Counted from the stretch's first letter, positions 24,979 through 34,327 are shown. The stretch is 64,000 nt of DNA from Roseococcus sp. SDR (GCF_019083995.1 NZ_JAHRCU010000006.1:184708-248707); one strand, 5' to 3'. Made by a program: numbers and translations. Notes: generated from the letters alone by a model not told the origin.

Positions 24979-25970
24979 AGCGCCGCGCCCTCCTCGCCGC
25001 GCCCGCGCTGCTGGCGCTGCAGGCCCAGGCGCAGAGCAATGCCACGGGGGCGAATTTCCCCGAGCGGCCCATCACCTTCGTCGTCGGCTTCCTGCCCGGC
25101 GGATCGGTGGATATCGGCGCAAGGCTGCTGGCCGACCGGATGGCGCCGCGCGTGGCACCTCAGGCCCGCATCATCATCGAGAATCGGCCCGGTGCCGGCG
25201 GCTCGCTGGGGGCCGAATATGTGGCGCGGCAAAACCCGGACGGGCATCTGCTGGGCGTGCATTCCGCCTCCAGCCATGGCACCAACCCGGCCGCGCTGCC
25301 CGATACGGTGCGCTACGACCCGGTGGCCGATTTCTCCCACATCGCCATCCTGGGCGGCGGGCCCATGGTGATCGTCGTGCCCGGCAGCAGCCCCTACCGG
25401 AACGTGGCCGAGCTGGTCGCCGCGGCCAAGGCGGCGCGCGCGCCGATGCTCTGGGGCAGTTCGGGCTCCGGCGGCATCGGGCACCTGACGGGCAGCCTCT
25501 TCGCCCATCGCTCGGGCTTCCAGGGCGAATACGTGCCCTATCGCGGCGGCTCGGCCGTGCTGGAGGCGATGCGCAAATCCGAGATCGACTTCTCGGCCGA
25601 GGTCATGGCCTCCGCCCTGCCGCATCTGCGCGACGGCTCCTCCCGCCCGCTCGCCGTCACCGGCCCCACGCGCCATCCGCAACTGCCCGAGGTGCCGACG
25701 CTGATCGAGGCTGGCCTGCCCGGCTTCGAGATCATCACATGGAACGTCATCCAGGGCCCGCGCGGCATGCCCGACGCCATCCAGCAGCGGCTGAACCGCG
25801 CCGCCATGGAGGCGATGGCCGAGCCCGAGCTGCGCCGCCGCCTGACGCTGGCCGGGATTGATCCGGCCGAACCCTCGACGCCCGCCAGCACGCGGGATTT
25901 CGTGGCGGCCGAGCTGGCGAAGTTCCAGGCCATCGTGCGCGAGACGGGGCTGCGGCTCGGTCGCGGGTGA
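24975..25970 (+). CDS. Bug/TctC family periplasmic substrate-binding protein
   Basis: A 331-residue Bug protein whose ATG overlaps the glcF stop (ATGA), suggesting co-translation. Signal peptide MKRRALLAAPALLALQAQAQ. The fold is marked by RPITFVVGFLPGGSVDIGAR, IIIENRPGAGGSLGAEYVAR and the WGSSGSGGIGHLTGSLF loop. If the operon link to glcF is functional, a small organic acid such as glycolate is one possible ligand, but this is inference from position only. Confidence 0.9.
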   Translation: MKRRALLAAPALLALQAQAQSNATGANFPERPITFVVGFLPGGSVDIGARLLADRMAPRVAPQARIIIENRPGAGGSLGAEYVARQNPDGHLLGVHSASSHGTNPAALPDTVRYDPVADFSHIAILGGGPMVIVVPGSSPYRNVAELVAAAKAARAPMLWGSSGSGGIGHLTGSLFAHRSGFQGEYVPYRGGSAVLEAMRKSEIDFSAEVMASALPHLRDGSSRPLAVTGPTRHPQLPEVPTLIEAGLPGFEIITWNVIQGPRGMPDAIQQRLNRAAMEAMAEPELRRRLTLAGIDPAEPSTPASTRDFVAAELAKFQAIVRETGLRLGRG

Positions 25971-26020
25971 GGCGGCAGGATTCGCTTGCACGGGGGGCTG
26001 CCCCGCCCGAACATCGGCGC

Positions 26021-26587
26021 ATGCGTTTCGCCCCCCTCGCCCTCGCGCTGCTGCTGGCCCTGCCGGCCTTCGCCCAGGCGCCCGCGCCGCCCGCTGCATC
26101 CCAGACCAGCCGCGACCTCGACCGCGCCTTCGAGGCACTGCGCGAGGCGCCGGATGAACGCGGCGCGCATATGGCCGAGATGGCGATCCGCCAGATCTGG
26201 GCGCGCCAGGCCAGCGCCGCCGTCGCCCTGCTGCTGAACCGCGGCATCCGCAACCTGCGCGCCGGCCAGCCGGGCGATGCGCTGGAGGATTTCGACGCCG
26301 CCATCACCCTGGCCCCCCTCGTCGCCGATGCCTGGCATTGGCGCGCCCAGGCGCATCAGCAGGTGGGGGACCGCGTGGCGGCGGCGGGGGATCTCCGCGA
26401 ATGCCTGCGGCTGGAGCCGCGCCACTTCGCCGCCCTGGTCAGCCTCTCGCGCCTGCAGGAGGAGGCGGGCGATGCGCGGGGCGCGCTGCGCAGCTATGAG
26501 GCCGCGCTCGCCATCCATCCGCGCCTGGCGGGCGGGGCCGAGCGGCTGCGCGAGCTCACCCGCGCCGCCGAGGGCGAGGAGATGTGA
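26021..26587 (+). CDS. Exported TPR-repeat protein
   Basis: A 188-residue protein with a signal peptide (MRFAPLALALLLALPAFAQA) and tetratricopeptide-like helices. These are seen in LLNRGIRNLRAGQPGDALED, WHWRAQAHQQVGDRVAAAGD, and FAALVSLSRLQEEAGDARGA. TPR units are protein-interaction scaffolds. The start at ATG 26021 is preferred because it opens the signal peptide; upstream in-frame sequence is antisense-like. No partner is evident. It is in the same direction as ada, 49 bp downstream. Confidence 0.8.
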   Translation: MRFAPLALALLLALPAFAQAPAPPAASQTSRDLDRAFEALREAPDERGAHMAEMAIRQIWARQASAAVALLLNRGIRNLRAGQPGDALEDFDAAITLAPLVADAWHWRAQAHQQVGDRVAAAGDLRECLRLEPRHFAALVSLSRLQEEAGDARGALRSYEAALAIHPRLAGGAERLRELTRAAEGEEM

Positions 26588-26636
26588 GCGCAATGCGCGG
26601 ATGGCGATGAACCGCCCGCGCCGTCACATTCCCCCC

Positions 26637-27695
26637 ATGCCCGACACGACCCTCACGCTCGATGAACAACGCTGGACCGCCCTGCTGGCACGGGACGCGA
26701 CGCCGGCCTGCGGCCCCTTCCTCTATGGCGTGACCACACAGGGCGTCTTCTGCCTGCCCGGCTGCCCCTCGCGCCCGCCCTTGCGCCGCAATGCCGTCTT
26801 CTTCGCCGATGCACCCGCCGCCGAGGCCGCCGGCTACCGCGCCTGCAAGCGCTGCGACCCGAAGGGCGAGCGCGCCGCGCTGCACCGCGAGGCCATTGCG
26901 GCGGCCGTCGCGCTGATCGAGAGCTCCGAGACCATCCCGAGCCTGGAGGCGCTGGCCAAGCGCGCCGGCTATGCCCGGCACCATTTCCTGCGCCTCTTCC
27001 GCGACATCACGGGGGTCACCCCGCGCTCCTATGCCGAGGGTGTGCGCGCCCGCCGGCTACAAGCGGCCCTCAGCCAGGGCGCCCGCGTGGCGGATGCGGT
27101 GGCCGAGGCCGGCTTCGGCAGTGAAAGCCGCGTCTATGAGCGGCGGGGTGCGACCCTGGGCATGACCCCCGGTGCCGCCCGGCGGGGTGCCAAGGGCGAG
27201 ACCATCGGCATCGCCCGCGCCGAAAGTGTCATGGGCCCGCTGCTGGTCGGCGCCACGGCCCAGGGTGTGTGCTTCATCGGCTTCGGCGAGGCGATGGAAG
27301 CGCTGGAGGGCGACCTCCGCCGCCGCTTCCCCCATGCGGCGGTCCAGGAAGACCCGGCGCTGGAGGCCATAGTGGCCGAGGTCGCCGCCTTTTTGCGCGA
27401 GCCGCATGCGGCGCTGCGCCTGCCGCTCGACCTGCGCGGCACCGCCTTCCAGCGCCGCGTCTGGGAGGCGCTGCAGCAGATTCCGCTCGGCCAGACGACG
27501 ACCTATGGCCAATTGGCCGCCGGGATGGGCCAGCCCGCGGCGGTGCGGGCCGTGGCCCGGGCCTGCGCGCAGAACCCGGTCAGCCTGGCCGTGCCCTGCC
27601 ACCGCGTGATCGGCGCGAGCGGCGACCTGACGGGCTATCGCTGGGGCGTGCCCAACAAGAAGCGCCTGCTGGCCGGGGAGAAGGAAGCCTCGTGA
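26637..27695 (+). CDS. ada: Ada: methylation-responsive activator and O6-methylguanine-DNA methyltransferase
   Basis: A 352-residue protein that repairs methyl-phosphotriesters and O6-methylguanine and activates alkylation-response genes. The N-terminal zinc domain has Cys39, Cys43, Cys70 and Cys73. An AraC-type helix-turn-helix follows (IPSLEALAKRAGYARHHFLRL). The C-terminal methyltransferase has active Cys321 in the PCHRVIG motif with RAVARACAQNPVS before it. All key cysteines are present, so both repair activities should be intact. ATG 26637 fits the length of known Ada proteins; ATG 26607 is an alternative. The stop overlaps the GTG start of a hydrolase gene. Confidence 0.93.
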   Translation: MPDTTLTLDEQRWTALLARDATPACGPFLYGVTTQGVFCLPGCPSRPPLRRNAVFFADAPAAEAAGYRACKRCDPKGERAALHREAIAAAVALIESSETIPSLEALAKRAGYARHHFLRLFRDITGVTPRSYAEGVRARRLQAALSQGARVADAVAEAGFGSESRVYERRGATLGMTPGAARRGAKGETIGIARAESVMGPLLVGATAQGVCFIGFGEAMEALEGDLRRRFPHAAVQEDPALEAIVAEVAAFLREPHAALRLPLDLRGTAFQRRVWEALQQIPLGQTTTYGQLAAGMGQPAAVRAVARACAQNPVSLAVPCHRVIGASGDLTGYRWGVPNKKRLLAGEKEAS

Positions 27696-28525
27696 TCCGC
27701 TCCCTCGCCGCGCTGCTGCTCCTCGCCGGTTGCGCCGCCTCGGCTGTCACCGTCGATGAGGCGCCGCGCGAAATCCCCTTCCCGCAGCAGCGCGTCACGG
27801 TGCCCGGCGCCGAGGGCACGCCGCTGCGCGCCCTGCTCTACATCCCACCCAACCCGACGCGCCCGGCCGTCGTGGCGCTGCATTCCTGCTCCGGAATCGG
27901 CCCGGCCGAGCGGCCCATCCGCCTGCCGCCGCACCAGCGCGACTGGGCGATCCGGCTGCTTGAGGCCGGGCACCCCGTGCTCTTTCCCGACAGCTTCGGC
28001 AGCCGCGGCCTGGGCGAGGCCTGCGGCGTGCGCGGCTTTCCGGCCGGGCCCGTCGGCGTGCGGCGCTTCGACGCGCTGGCGGCGGCGGATTGGGCGCGGG
28101 CGCAGCCCTGGGGGCGCGGCCAGGCGCCCATCCTGATCGGCTGGTCGCATGGCGGCTCGACCACGCTGGCCGCCTGGGCCACCGCAGCCCCCGGCGCGCT
28201 GAGTGCGGCCATCGCCCTCTATCCCGGCTGCGGCCAGGGCGAGGCCCCGCGCCTGGGCAGCGTCCCCTTGCTCATGCTGCTCGGCGCGGAGGACAACTGG
28301 ACCCCGCCCCAGCCCTGCGAGCAACTCGCCGCCCGCGCGCCCGGCGTCATCACGGTGGTCAGCTACCCCGGCGCGCATCACGGCTTCGACGGGCTGACCG
28401 GCGGCGTCCGCACCCGATACCTGCCCAATGGCCGCAGCGTCTCGCTCGGCCCGGATGGCGCGGCGCGGGCGGATTCCCGGGCGCGGGCGGCCGCCTTCCT
28501 CGCAGCCAACGCCGGTCCGCCATAA
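27692..28525 (+). CDS. Dienelactone-hydrolase-like lipoprotein
   Basis: A 277-residue predicted lipoprotein: GTG start overlapping the Ada stop, signal IRSLAALLLLAG and lipobox Cys14. The body is an alpha/beta hydrolase of the dienelactone-hydrolase type. The nucleophile Ser lies in IGWSHGGST, the likely Asp in LLGAEDNWTPP, and the His in YPGAHHGFDG, giving a full triad. An early Cys (ALHSCSGIG) sits near the oxyanion hole. Its physiological substrate is unknown. The overlap with ada may be a compact-genome accident. Confidence 0.82.
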   Translation: MIRSLAALLLLAGCAASAVTVDEAPREIPFPQQRVTVPGAEGTPLRALLYIPPNPTRPAVVALHSCSGIGPAERPIRLPPHQRDWAIRLLEAGHPVLFPDSFGSRGLGEACGVRGFPAGPVGVRRFDALAAADWARAQPWGRGQAPILIGWSHGGSTTLAAWATAAPGALSAAIALYPGCGQGEAPRLGSVPLLMLLGAEDNWTPPQPCEQLAARAPGVITVVSYPGAHHGFDGLTGGVRTRYLPNGRSVSLGPDGAARADSRARAAAFLAANAGPP

Positions 28526-28574
28526 GCAGAGCGCGGTTCCGAAGGCCGGGCCCGGCATGTTAATGCGCTGCACC

Positions 28575-29012
28575 ATGATCATCGCCCTCGGTTCCGACCA
28601 TGCCGGCCTGCCGCTCAAGCGGGCCATCCTCAGCGCCCTGCAGGCCCAGGGCCACACGGTGCTCGACGCCGGCACGCATGACGAGGCGAGCGTGGACTAC
28701 CCCGACTTCGCCCATGCGGTCGCCGCCAAGGTCGCGGCCGGCGAAGCGGCCTTCGGCGTGCTGGTCTGCGGCTCGGGCATCGGGATGAGCATCGCGGCCA
28801 ACCGCCACCCCGCCATCCGCGCCGTGGTGCTGCACAACAGCACGGAGGCGCGGCTGACCCGCGCCCATAACGACGCCAACATCGCCTGCTTCGGCGCCCG
28901 CACGACGGGGGTGGAGGTGGCGCTGGACGCGCTGGCCACCTTCCTGGCCACCGCCTTCGAGGGCGGGCGGCATGAGCGCCGGATTGCCAAGATCGAGACC
29001 GCCCTCACCTGA
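28575..29012 (+). CDS. rpiB: Ribose-5-phosphate isomerase B
   Basis: A 145-residue RpiB that interconverts ribose-5-phosphate and ribulose-5-phosphate. The substrate-binding N-terminus IIALGSDHAGLPLKRAI, the Cys-containing loop VLVCGSGIGMSIAANR, and the HNSTEARLTRAHNDANIACFG motif are all present. ATG 28575 gives the family's standard N-terminus; ATG 28557 would add six residues. The gene precedes glyA, an order seen in other alphaproteobacteria. Intact by all visible residues. Confidence 0.93.
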   Translation: MIIALGSDHAGLPLKRAILSALQAQGHTVLDAGTHDEASVDYPDFAHAVAAKVAAGEAAFGVLVCGSGIGMSIAANRHPAIRAVVLHNSTEARLTRAHNDANIACFGARTTGVEVALDALATFLATAFEGGRHERRIAKIETALT

Positions 29013-29078
29013 TCCGTAAGGTTTCACGGCCGCGCCCGGCCGTGATATGCCGTTTTCCTGCCCGCAAGGACCCTTGCC

Positions 29079-30377
29079 ATGAACGAGAACACCGCCCGCT
29101 TCCTGCCGGCCCGCTTTTTCCAGGCCGGCGTGGCGGAGGCCGACCCCGAGCTGGCCGCCGCCATCGCGCAGGAGCTGACGCGCCAGCAGGACGGCATCGA
29201 ACTGATCGCCTCCGAGAACATCGTCAGCCGCGCCGTGCTGGAGGCGCAGGGCTCGGTGATGACCAACAAATACGCCGAGGGCTATCCGGGCCGGCGCTAT
29301 TATGGCGGCTGCGAATTCGTGGACGTGGCGGAGACGCTCGCCATCGAGCGCGCGAAGCAGCTCTTCGGCGCGCAATTCGCCAATGTGCAGCCGCATAGCG
29401 GCGCCTCGGCCAATATCGCCGTCTTCTTCGCCCTGCTGCAGCCGGGCGACAGCTTCCTCGCCATGGACCTGGCCGCCGGCGGCCACCTGACCCATGGCGC
29501 GCCGGTGAACTATTCCGGCAAGTGGTTCCGGCCCATCGCCTACGGTGTCCGCGCCGAGGACGGGCTGCTCGACTACGAGACGATGGAGCGCCTGGCGCGC
29601 GAGCACAGGCCCAAGCTCATCATCGCCGGCGGCTCGGCCTATTCGCGCGAGATTGATTTCGCCCGCTTCCGCGCCGTGGCCGATGAGATCGGCGCCATCC
29701 TGATGGTGGACATGGCGCATTACGCGGGCCTGGTCGCGGCCGGCGCCTACCCCTCCCCCGTGCCGCATGCGCATGTGACGACGACGACGACGCACAAGAC
29801 GCTGCGCGGCCCGCGCGGCGGCCTGATCCTCACCAATGACGAGGCGATCGCGAAGAAGATCAACTCGGCGATGTTCCCGGGCCTCCAGGGCGGCCCGCTG
29901 ATGCACGTCATCGCCGCCAAGGCGGTGGCCTTCGGCGAGGCGCTGCGCCCGGATTTCCGCGCCTATGCCAAGCAGGTGGTGGCCAATGCCCGCGCGCTGG
30001 CGGATGAGCTGGTGAAGGGCGGCCTCGCCATCGTCTCGGGCGGCACGGACAGCCACCTGATGCTGGTGGACCTCCGCCCCAAGGGCCTGACCGGCAAGGC
30101 GGCCGAGGCCGCTTTGGGCCGCGCCCACCTGACCTGCAACAAGAACGCGATCCCCTTCGACCCCGAAAAGCCGATGGTCACCAGCGGCGTGCGCCTGGGC
30201 ACGCCCGCCGGCACCACGCGCGGCTTCGCCGAGGCCGAGTTCCGCGAGGTGGGGCGCCTGATCGTCCGCGTGCTGGACGGGCTGGCACAGGCGAATAGCC
30301 CGGATGGCAACACGGCGGTGGAGCAGGCTGTGGCGAAGGACGTACAGGCGCTCTGCGCCAAGTTCCCGATCTACTAG
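29079..30377 (+). CDS. glyA: Serine hydroxymethyltransferase GlyA
   Basis: A 432-residue pyridoxal-phosphate enzyme that interconverts serine and glycine with tetrahydrofolate. It supplies one-carbon units. The active-site lysine lies in the [11 protein letters not shown] segment around residue 242. The PLP and folate contacts are seen in [17 protein letters not shown], the [13 protein letters not shown] loop and [16 protein letters not shown]. Full length for the family. It is followed directly by a three-hairpin repeat before nrdR. Confidence 0.97.
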   Translation: MNENTARFLPARFFQAGVAEADPELAAAIAQELTRQQDGIELIASENIVSRAVLEAQGSVMTNKYAEGYPGRRYYGGCEFVDVAETLAIERAKQLFGAQFANVQPHSGASANIAVFFALLQPGDSFLAMDLAAGGHLTHGAPVNYSGKWFRPIAYGVRAEDGLLDYETMERLAREHRPKLIIAGGSAYSREIDFARFRAVADEIGAILMVDMAHYAGLVAAGAYPSPVPHAHVTTTTTHKTLRGPRGGLILTNDEAIAKKINSAMFPGLQGGPLMHVIAAKAVAFGEALRPDFRAYAKQVVANARALADELVKGGLAIVSGGTDSHLMLVDLRPKGLTGKAAEAALGRAHLTCNKNAIPFDPEKPMVTSGVRLGTPAGTTRGFAEAEFREVGRLIVRVLDGLAQANSPDGNTAVEQAVAKDVQALCAKFPIY

Positions 30378-30486
30378 TGCCCTCAGACGCCGGGCGCGCG
30401 CTCCGCGCGCTTGGCTTCGCGCCGCCAAAGGCGCACCGGGCTGAAGGGCAGTTTGGGCGCGCCGGCCGCTTTGCGGCCGGATTCTC
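30378..30486 (+). repeat. Three-hairpin dispersed intergenic element, copy 2
   Basis: Begins at the base after the glyA TAG with TGCCCTCAGACGCCGGGCG. Hairpin 1 is GCGCGCtccGCGCGC, followed by CTTGGCTTCG, then a smaller GCGCCgccaaaGGCGC stem, an extra ~30-base insert, and CCGGCCGCtttGCGGCCGG followed by ATTCTC. It occupies most of the 158-bp space between glyA and nrdR and could act as terminator or mRNA stabiliser for glyA. Confidence 0.8.
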
Positions 30487-30535
30487 TGGGGGTAGCGTCC
30501 GTCCTGCTGCTGTTGTCTGGCTGGAAGGTTGCTCC

Positions 30536-30988
30536 ATGCGCTGCCCCTACTGTGGAAATGACGAAACCCAGGTGAAGGACAGCCGCCCCTCCGAGGATGG
30601 GGCGGCGATCCGGCGCCGGCGCTTCTGCCCGGCCTGCGGCAACCGCTTCACCACCTTCGAGCGCGTGACCCTGCGCGAACTCACCGTCCTGAAATCCGAT
30701 GGCCGCCGCGTGCCCTTCGACCGTGACAAGCTCGCCAAGTCGCTGAAGATCGCCTGCCGCAAGCGCCCGGTGGATGACGAGCGGATCGAGCGAATCCTGA
30801 ATGGGATCCAGCGCCGCCTCGAGATGGAGACAGAAGCCGAGATCCCCTCCCGCCGCATTGGTGAGATGGTGATGGACACGCTGAAGGGCGTGGACCAGGT
30901 GGCCTATGTGCGCTTCGCCTCGGTCTATCAGAATTTCTCCGAGGCCAAGGATTTCCAGGCCTTTCTGGGCGGCCTGGACGCCCCCTGA
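30536..30988 (+). CDS. nrdR: Transcriptional repressor NrdR
   Basis: A 150-residue NrdR that represses ribonucleotide reductase genes in response to ATP/dATP. The zinc ribbon has Cys3, Cys6, Cys31 and Cys34 (MRCPYCGN and FCPACGNRF). The ATP-cone follows: [47 protein letters not shown]. Start ATG 30536 gives the correct length. Its stop overlaps ribD (ATGA). Confidence 0.96.
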   Translation: MRCPYCGNDETQVKDSRPSEDGAAIRRRRFCPACGNRFTTFERVTLRELTVLKSDGRRVPFDRDKLAKSLKIACRKRPVDDERIERILNGIQRRLEMETEAEIPSRRIGEMVMDTLKGVDQVAYVRFASVYQNFSEAKDFQAFLGGLDAP

Positions 30989-32085
30989 TGCCGGATGACG
31001 CGGCCCATATGCGCGCGGCGCTGCAACTGGCGGCGCGCGGCCTGGGCAATACCTGGCCCAACCCTGCAGTCGGCTGCGTGCTGGTGAAGGACGGGCAGGT
31101 GGTGGGCCGCGGCTGGACCCAGCCCGGCGGCCGCCCCCATGCCGAAACCCAGGCGCTGGACCGCGCGGGCGAAGCGGCGCGGGGGGCGACGGCCTATGTC
31201 ACGCTCGAGCCCTGCTCGCACCACGGCCGCACGCCGCCCTGCTGCGACGCACTGATCCGCGCCGGCGTCTCGCGCGTGGTGGTGGCGCTGCGCGACCCAG
31301 ATGCGCGGGTGGATGGGCGCGGCTTCGCCCGGCTGCGCGCGGCTGGCATCACGGTCGAGGAAGGGCTGCTGGGGGCGGAGGCCGCGGCGCTCAATGCCGG
31401 CTTCATCCGGCGCATCACCCAGGGCCTGCCGCTGGTCACGCTGAAGCTCGCCGCCACGCTGGATGGCCGCATCGCGACCCAGACGGGCGAGAGCCGCTGG
31501 ATCACCGGCGCCGAATCCCGCCGCGCCGTGCATGCGCTGCGCGCCCGGCATGACGCGGTGCTGGTGGGCAGCGGCACTGTCCTGGCCGATGACCCGGACC
31601 TCACCTGCCGCATCCCCGGCATGGACCCCGTGCCCATGCTGCGCGTCATCGCCGATGCCCGGCTGCGCACGCCGCCCTCGGCCCGCCTGGTGCGGGAAGC
31701 GGGCCGACACCCCACCTGGCTTTTGACCGGCGCAGGGCATCGCCCTTCCGCGCTGGCGCCCTATATCGGCGCTGGGGTGGAGGTGGTGACCATCCGCCGT
31801 GCGGCTGGCGGCGGGCTCCTGCCGCGCCCCATGCTCGCGGCGCTGGCCGCCCGCGGCGTGACCCGTGTGATGGCCGAGGGCGGCGCGGGCCTCGCAGCCG
31901 GGTTGCTCCGGGCGGGGCTTGTGGACCGGCTCGTCTGGTTCCATGCCCCTGGCGTGATGGGGGCCGAGGGCTGGCCCAGCACCGGCCCGCTGGGTGTGGC
32001 GGCGCTGTCCGCCATGCCGCGCTTCCGCCGCGTGGCGAGCCAGGCGGTGGGCGAGGATGTGATGAGCGAGTTCGTGAAGGAGTAG
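30988..32085 (+). CDS. ribD: Riboflavin biosynthesis deaminase/reductase RibD
   Basis: A 365-residue bifunctional enzyme for the second and third steps of riboflavin synthesis. The N-terminal deaminase carries the zinc site with HAETQAL and PCSHHGRTPPC. The C-terminal reductase starts at VTLKLAATLDGRIATQTGES and has the dinucleotide-binding GGAGLAAGLL. Start overlaps the nrdR TGA. It begins a tight riboflavin run to ribH. Confidence 0.96.
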   Translation: MPDDAAHMRAALQLAARGLGNTWPNPAVGCVLVKDGQVVGRGWTQPGGRPHAETQALDRAGEAARGATAYVTLEPCSHHGRTPPCCDALIRAGVSRVVVALRDPDARVDGRGFARLRAAGITVEEGLLGAEAAALNAGFIRRITQGLPLVTLKLAATLDGRIATQTGESRWITGAESRRAVHALRARHDAVLVGSGTVLADDPDLTCRIPGMDPVPMLRVIADARLRTPPSARLVREAGRHPTWLLTGAGHRPSALAPYIGAGVEVVTIRRAAGGGLLPRPMLAALAARGVTRVMAEGGAGLAAGLLRAGLVDRLVWFHAPGVMGAEGWPSTGPLGVAALSAMPRFRRVASQAVGEDVMSEFVKE

Positions 32086-32089
32086 GCGC

Positions 32090-32692
32090 ATGTTCACCGG
32101 AATCATCACGGCGCTCGGCACGCTGCGCGAGGTGCAGCCGATCGGCCAGGGGCACGACATGCGCCTCGTCATCGGCGTGGCGCCCGAATTCCTGGCCGGC
32201 GCCGCGCTCGGCTGCTCGATCGCCTGCTCCGGCATCTGCCTGACCGCCGTGGAGCTGAACGCCGACAGCTTCGCGGTCGATGCGAGCGCCGAGACGCTGG
32301 CGCGCACCACCATGGGTCAATGGCGCACCGGCGGGCGCGTGAACCTGGAGCGCAGCCTGAAGCTGGGCGATGAGCTGGGCGGCCACCTCGTCTCCGGCCA
32401 TGTGGACGGCGTGGGCCGCGTGCTCTCGGCGACGCCCGAGAACGCCTCGGTCCGCTGGCGCTTCGGAGTGCCTCGGGACATCGCGAAATACATCGCGGTC
32501 AAGGGAAGCGTGGCGATTGATGGCGTCTCGCTGACGGTCAACGAGGTTGACGCGGAGGGCTTCGGGGTCAACATCATCCCCCACACCGCCGCGGTCACCA
32601 GCTTCGGCACGCTGCAGCCCGGCGATGCGGTGAATATCGAGATCGACACCCTGGCGCGCTACGTCGCTCGGCTGATGGAGTTTCGCGCGTGA
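32090..32692 (+). CDS. ribE: Riboflavin synthase, alpha subunit
   Basis: A 200-residue riboflavin synthase that dismutates lumazine to riboflavin. The two tandem half-barrels are visible: MFTGIITALGTLREV and SGICLTAVELNADSFAVDAS in the first, LGGHLVSGHVDGVGRV and VKGSVAIDGVSLTVNEV in the second. It begins 4 bp after ribD and overlaps the next gene by 4 bp (GTGA). Confidence 0.95.
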   Translation: MFTGIITALGTLREVQPIGQGHDMRLVIGVAPEFLAGAALGCSIACSGICLTAVELNADSFAVDASAETLARTTMGQWRTGGRVNLERSLKLGDELGGHLVSGHVDGVGRVLSATPENASVRWRFGVPRDIAKYIAVKGSVAIDGVSLTVNEVDAEGFGVNIIPHTAAVTSFGTLQPGDAVNIEIDTLARYVARLMEFRA

Positions 32693-33810
32693 GCGTCCAG
32701 ACCAAGACCACAAGCTATCACGAGTTCATCACCCCCACCGAGGAGCTTCTGGAAGAAGCCCGGCGCGGCAAGATGTTCATCCTGGTGGATGACGAGGACC
32801 GCGAGAATGAGGGAGACCTCGTCATCCCCGCGCAGTTCGCGACGCCGGACGCCATCAACTTCATGGCCCGCTTCGCCCGCGGCCTGATCTGCCTCGCCAT
32901 GACGCGCCAGCGGGTTGAGCAGCTGGCGCTGCCGCTCATGGCGCAGTCCAACGGCACGCGCCACCAGACGGCCTTCACAGTCAGCATCGAGGCGCGGGAC
33001 GGGGTGACCACCGGCATCTCGGCGGCCGATCGCGCGCGCACCGTCGCCGTCGCCATCAACCCGGAGCTGGGGCGCGAGCACATCGTGACACCGGGCCATG
33101 TCTTCCCGCTGGTGGCGCGCGAGGGCGGCACGCTGATCCGCGCCGGCCACACCGAGGCGGCGGTGGATTTCGCGCGCCTGGCGGGCCTCAACCCGGCCGG
33201 CGTGATCTGCGAGATCATGAACGACGACGGCACGATGGCCCGCCTGCCGGACCTCGTCTCCTTCGCGCAGATGCATGGCCTCAAGCTTGGCACCATCGCC
33301 GACCTGATCGCCCATCGCCGCCGCACCGAGCGCCTGGTGCAGCGCGTGGAGGAGGGCGAGATCGCGCATGCGGTGGGCGGCGACTGGCGCCTCGTCGTCT
33401 ACAACTCGACGCTGGAGGGCGGCGAGCATGTGGCGCTCATCAAGGGCGACATCACAGGGCCCGAGCCGGTGCTGACGCGCATGCATGCGGCCAACCTGAT
33501 GCATGACATGGTGGGCGGCCGCGGCGTGCGCGAGCTGCATGGCGCGATGGAGGCGATCGCCGCCGAGGGCCGCGGCGTCGTCGTCATCCTGCGGGACTAC
33601 CGGACGAACGGCATCAGCACACATGTGCGCCGCAGCCGCGACAACAACGCGACACCGCAGCTGCGCGACTATGGCGTGGGCGCGCAGATCCTGGCGGATC
33701 TCGGCCTGACCGACATCATCCGCCTCTCCAACCATCCGCGCCCGCTGGTGGGTCTGGAAGGCTGGGGCCTGCGCGTCGTCGCCACGCGGCCCGTCGTGGG
33801 AGAGAGCTGA
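32689..33810 (+). CDS. ribB: 3,4-dihydroxy-2-butanone-4-phosphate synthase with degenerate GTP cyclohydrolase II-like half
   Basis: A 373-residue RibBA-shaped protein. The N-terminal half (about 1-215) is an intact dihydroxybutanone phosphate synthase: DDEDRENEGDLVIPAQ acidic loop, the VFPLVAREGGTLIRAGHTEA and AGVICEIMNDDGTMA segments. The C-terminal half has the GTP cyclohydrolase II outline but lacks the zinc cysteines of the SEC...RCDCG motif; the corresponding stretch is TRMHAANLMHDMVGG. The RQEGRNIG catalytic segment is replaced by RDYRTNGI. So it probably supplies only the butanone phosphate branch, and an active RibA must be elsewhere. GTG start overlaps ribE. Confidence 0.92.
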   Translation: MSVQTKTTSYHEFITPTEELLEEARRGKMFILVDDEDRENEGDLVIPAQFATPDAINFMARFARGLICLAMTRQRVEQLALPLMAQSNGTRHQTAFTVSIEARDGVTTGISAADRARTVAVAINPELGREHIVTPGHVFPLVAREGGTLIRAGHTEAAVDFARLAGLNPAGVICEIMNDDGTMARLPDLVSFAQMHGLKLGTIADLIAHRRRTERLVQRVEEGEIAHAVGGDWRLVVYNSTLEGGEHVALIKGDITGPEPVLTRMHAANLMHDMVGGRGVRELHGAMEAIAAEGRGVVVILRDYRTNGISTHVRRSRDNNATPQLRDYGVGAQILADLGLTDIIRLSNHPRPLVGLEGWGLRVVATRPVVGES

Positions 33811-33835
33811 TGAGCCCCATCTGCGGAGCAGATCA

Positions 33836-34327
33836 ATGAGCACTGTTGATGGCCCCAAGCGCGACACGGTGCAGGTGCCCGGCGCGCCCGTGCGCATCCT
33901 GCTGATCCAGGCGCCGTATTACGACGAGATCGTGGGCGGCATGCGCCAGGGCGTGGAACGCGTGGTGGCGGAAGCGGGCGGCCTGCTCGAGGTGGTGGAC
34001 GTGGCCGGCGCCTTCGAGCTTCCCGCCACGCTGCGCATGGCGCTGGACGCGGATGACGAGGAGCCCCGCTGGGACGGCTTCGTGCTGCTCGGCTGCGTCG
34101 TGCGCGGCGAGACCGACCATTACGACCATATCTGCCGCGAAGCCTGCTCCGGCGTGATGAACATCTCGACCGAGACGGGTGCGGCCATCGGCTTCGGCCT
34201 GCTGACCGTCCATACCATCGAGCAGGCCATCGCCCGCTCGCGGCAGGACAGCCACAACAAGGGGGCCGAGGCCGCGCAGGCCGCGCTGATGCAGGTGGCG
34301 TTGCGCCGCCGCTGGGGCCTGGCGTGA
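33836..34327 (+). CDS. ribH: 6,7-dimethyl-8-ribityllumazine synthase RibH
   Basis: A 163-residue lumazine synthase, which condenses the RibD product with butanone phosphate. Family features: LLIQAPYYDEIVGGMRQGVE, then DVAGAFELPATLRMAL, the LLGCVVRGETDHYDHIC substrate loop with its catalytic His, and GFGLLTVHTIEQAIARS. It begins 25 bp after ribB and overlaps nusB (GTGA). The N-terminus has about 14 residues before the core. Confidence 0.95.
   Translation: MSTVDGPKRDTVQVPGAPVRILLIQAPYYDEIVGGMRQGVERVVAEAGGLLEVVDVAGAFELPATLRMALDADDEEPRWDGFVLLGCVVRGETDHYDHICREACSGVMNISTETGAAIGFGLLTVHTIEQAIARSRQDSHNKGAEAAQAALMQVALRRRWGLA

Noticed and set aside
26637..27695. Ada pseudogene because of the long upstream frame
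   Set aside because: All zinc cysteines and the active-site Cys321 are present in an uninterrupted frame of standard length.
30988..32085. FMN riboswitch before ribD
   Set aside because: ribD overlaps the nrdR stop, leaving no leader, and no RFN-like sequence is seen.
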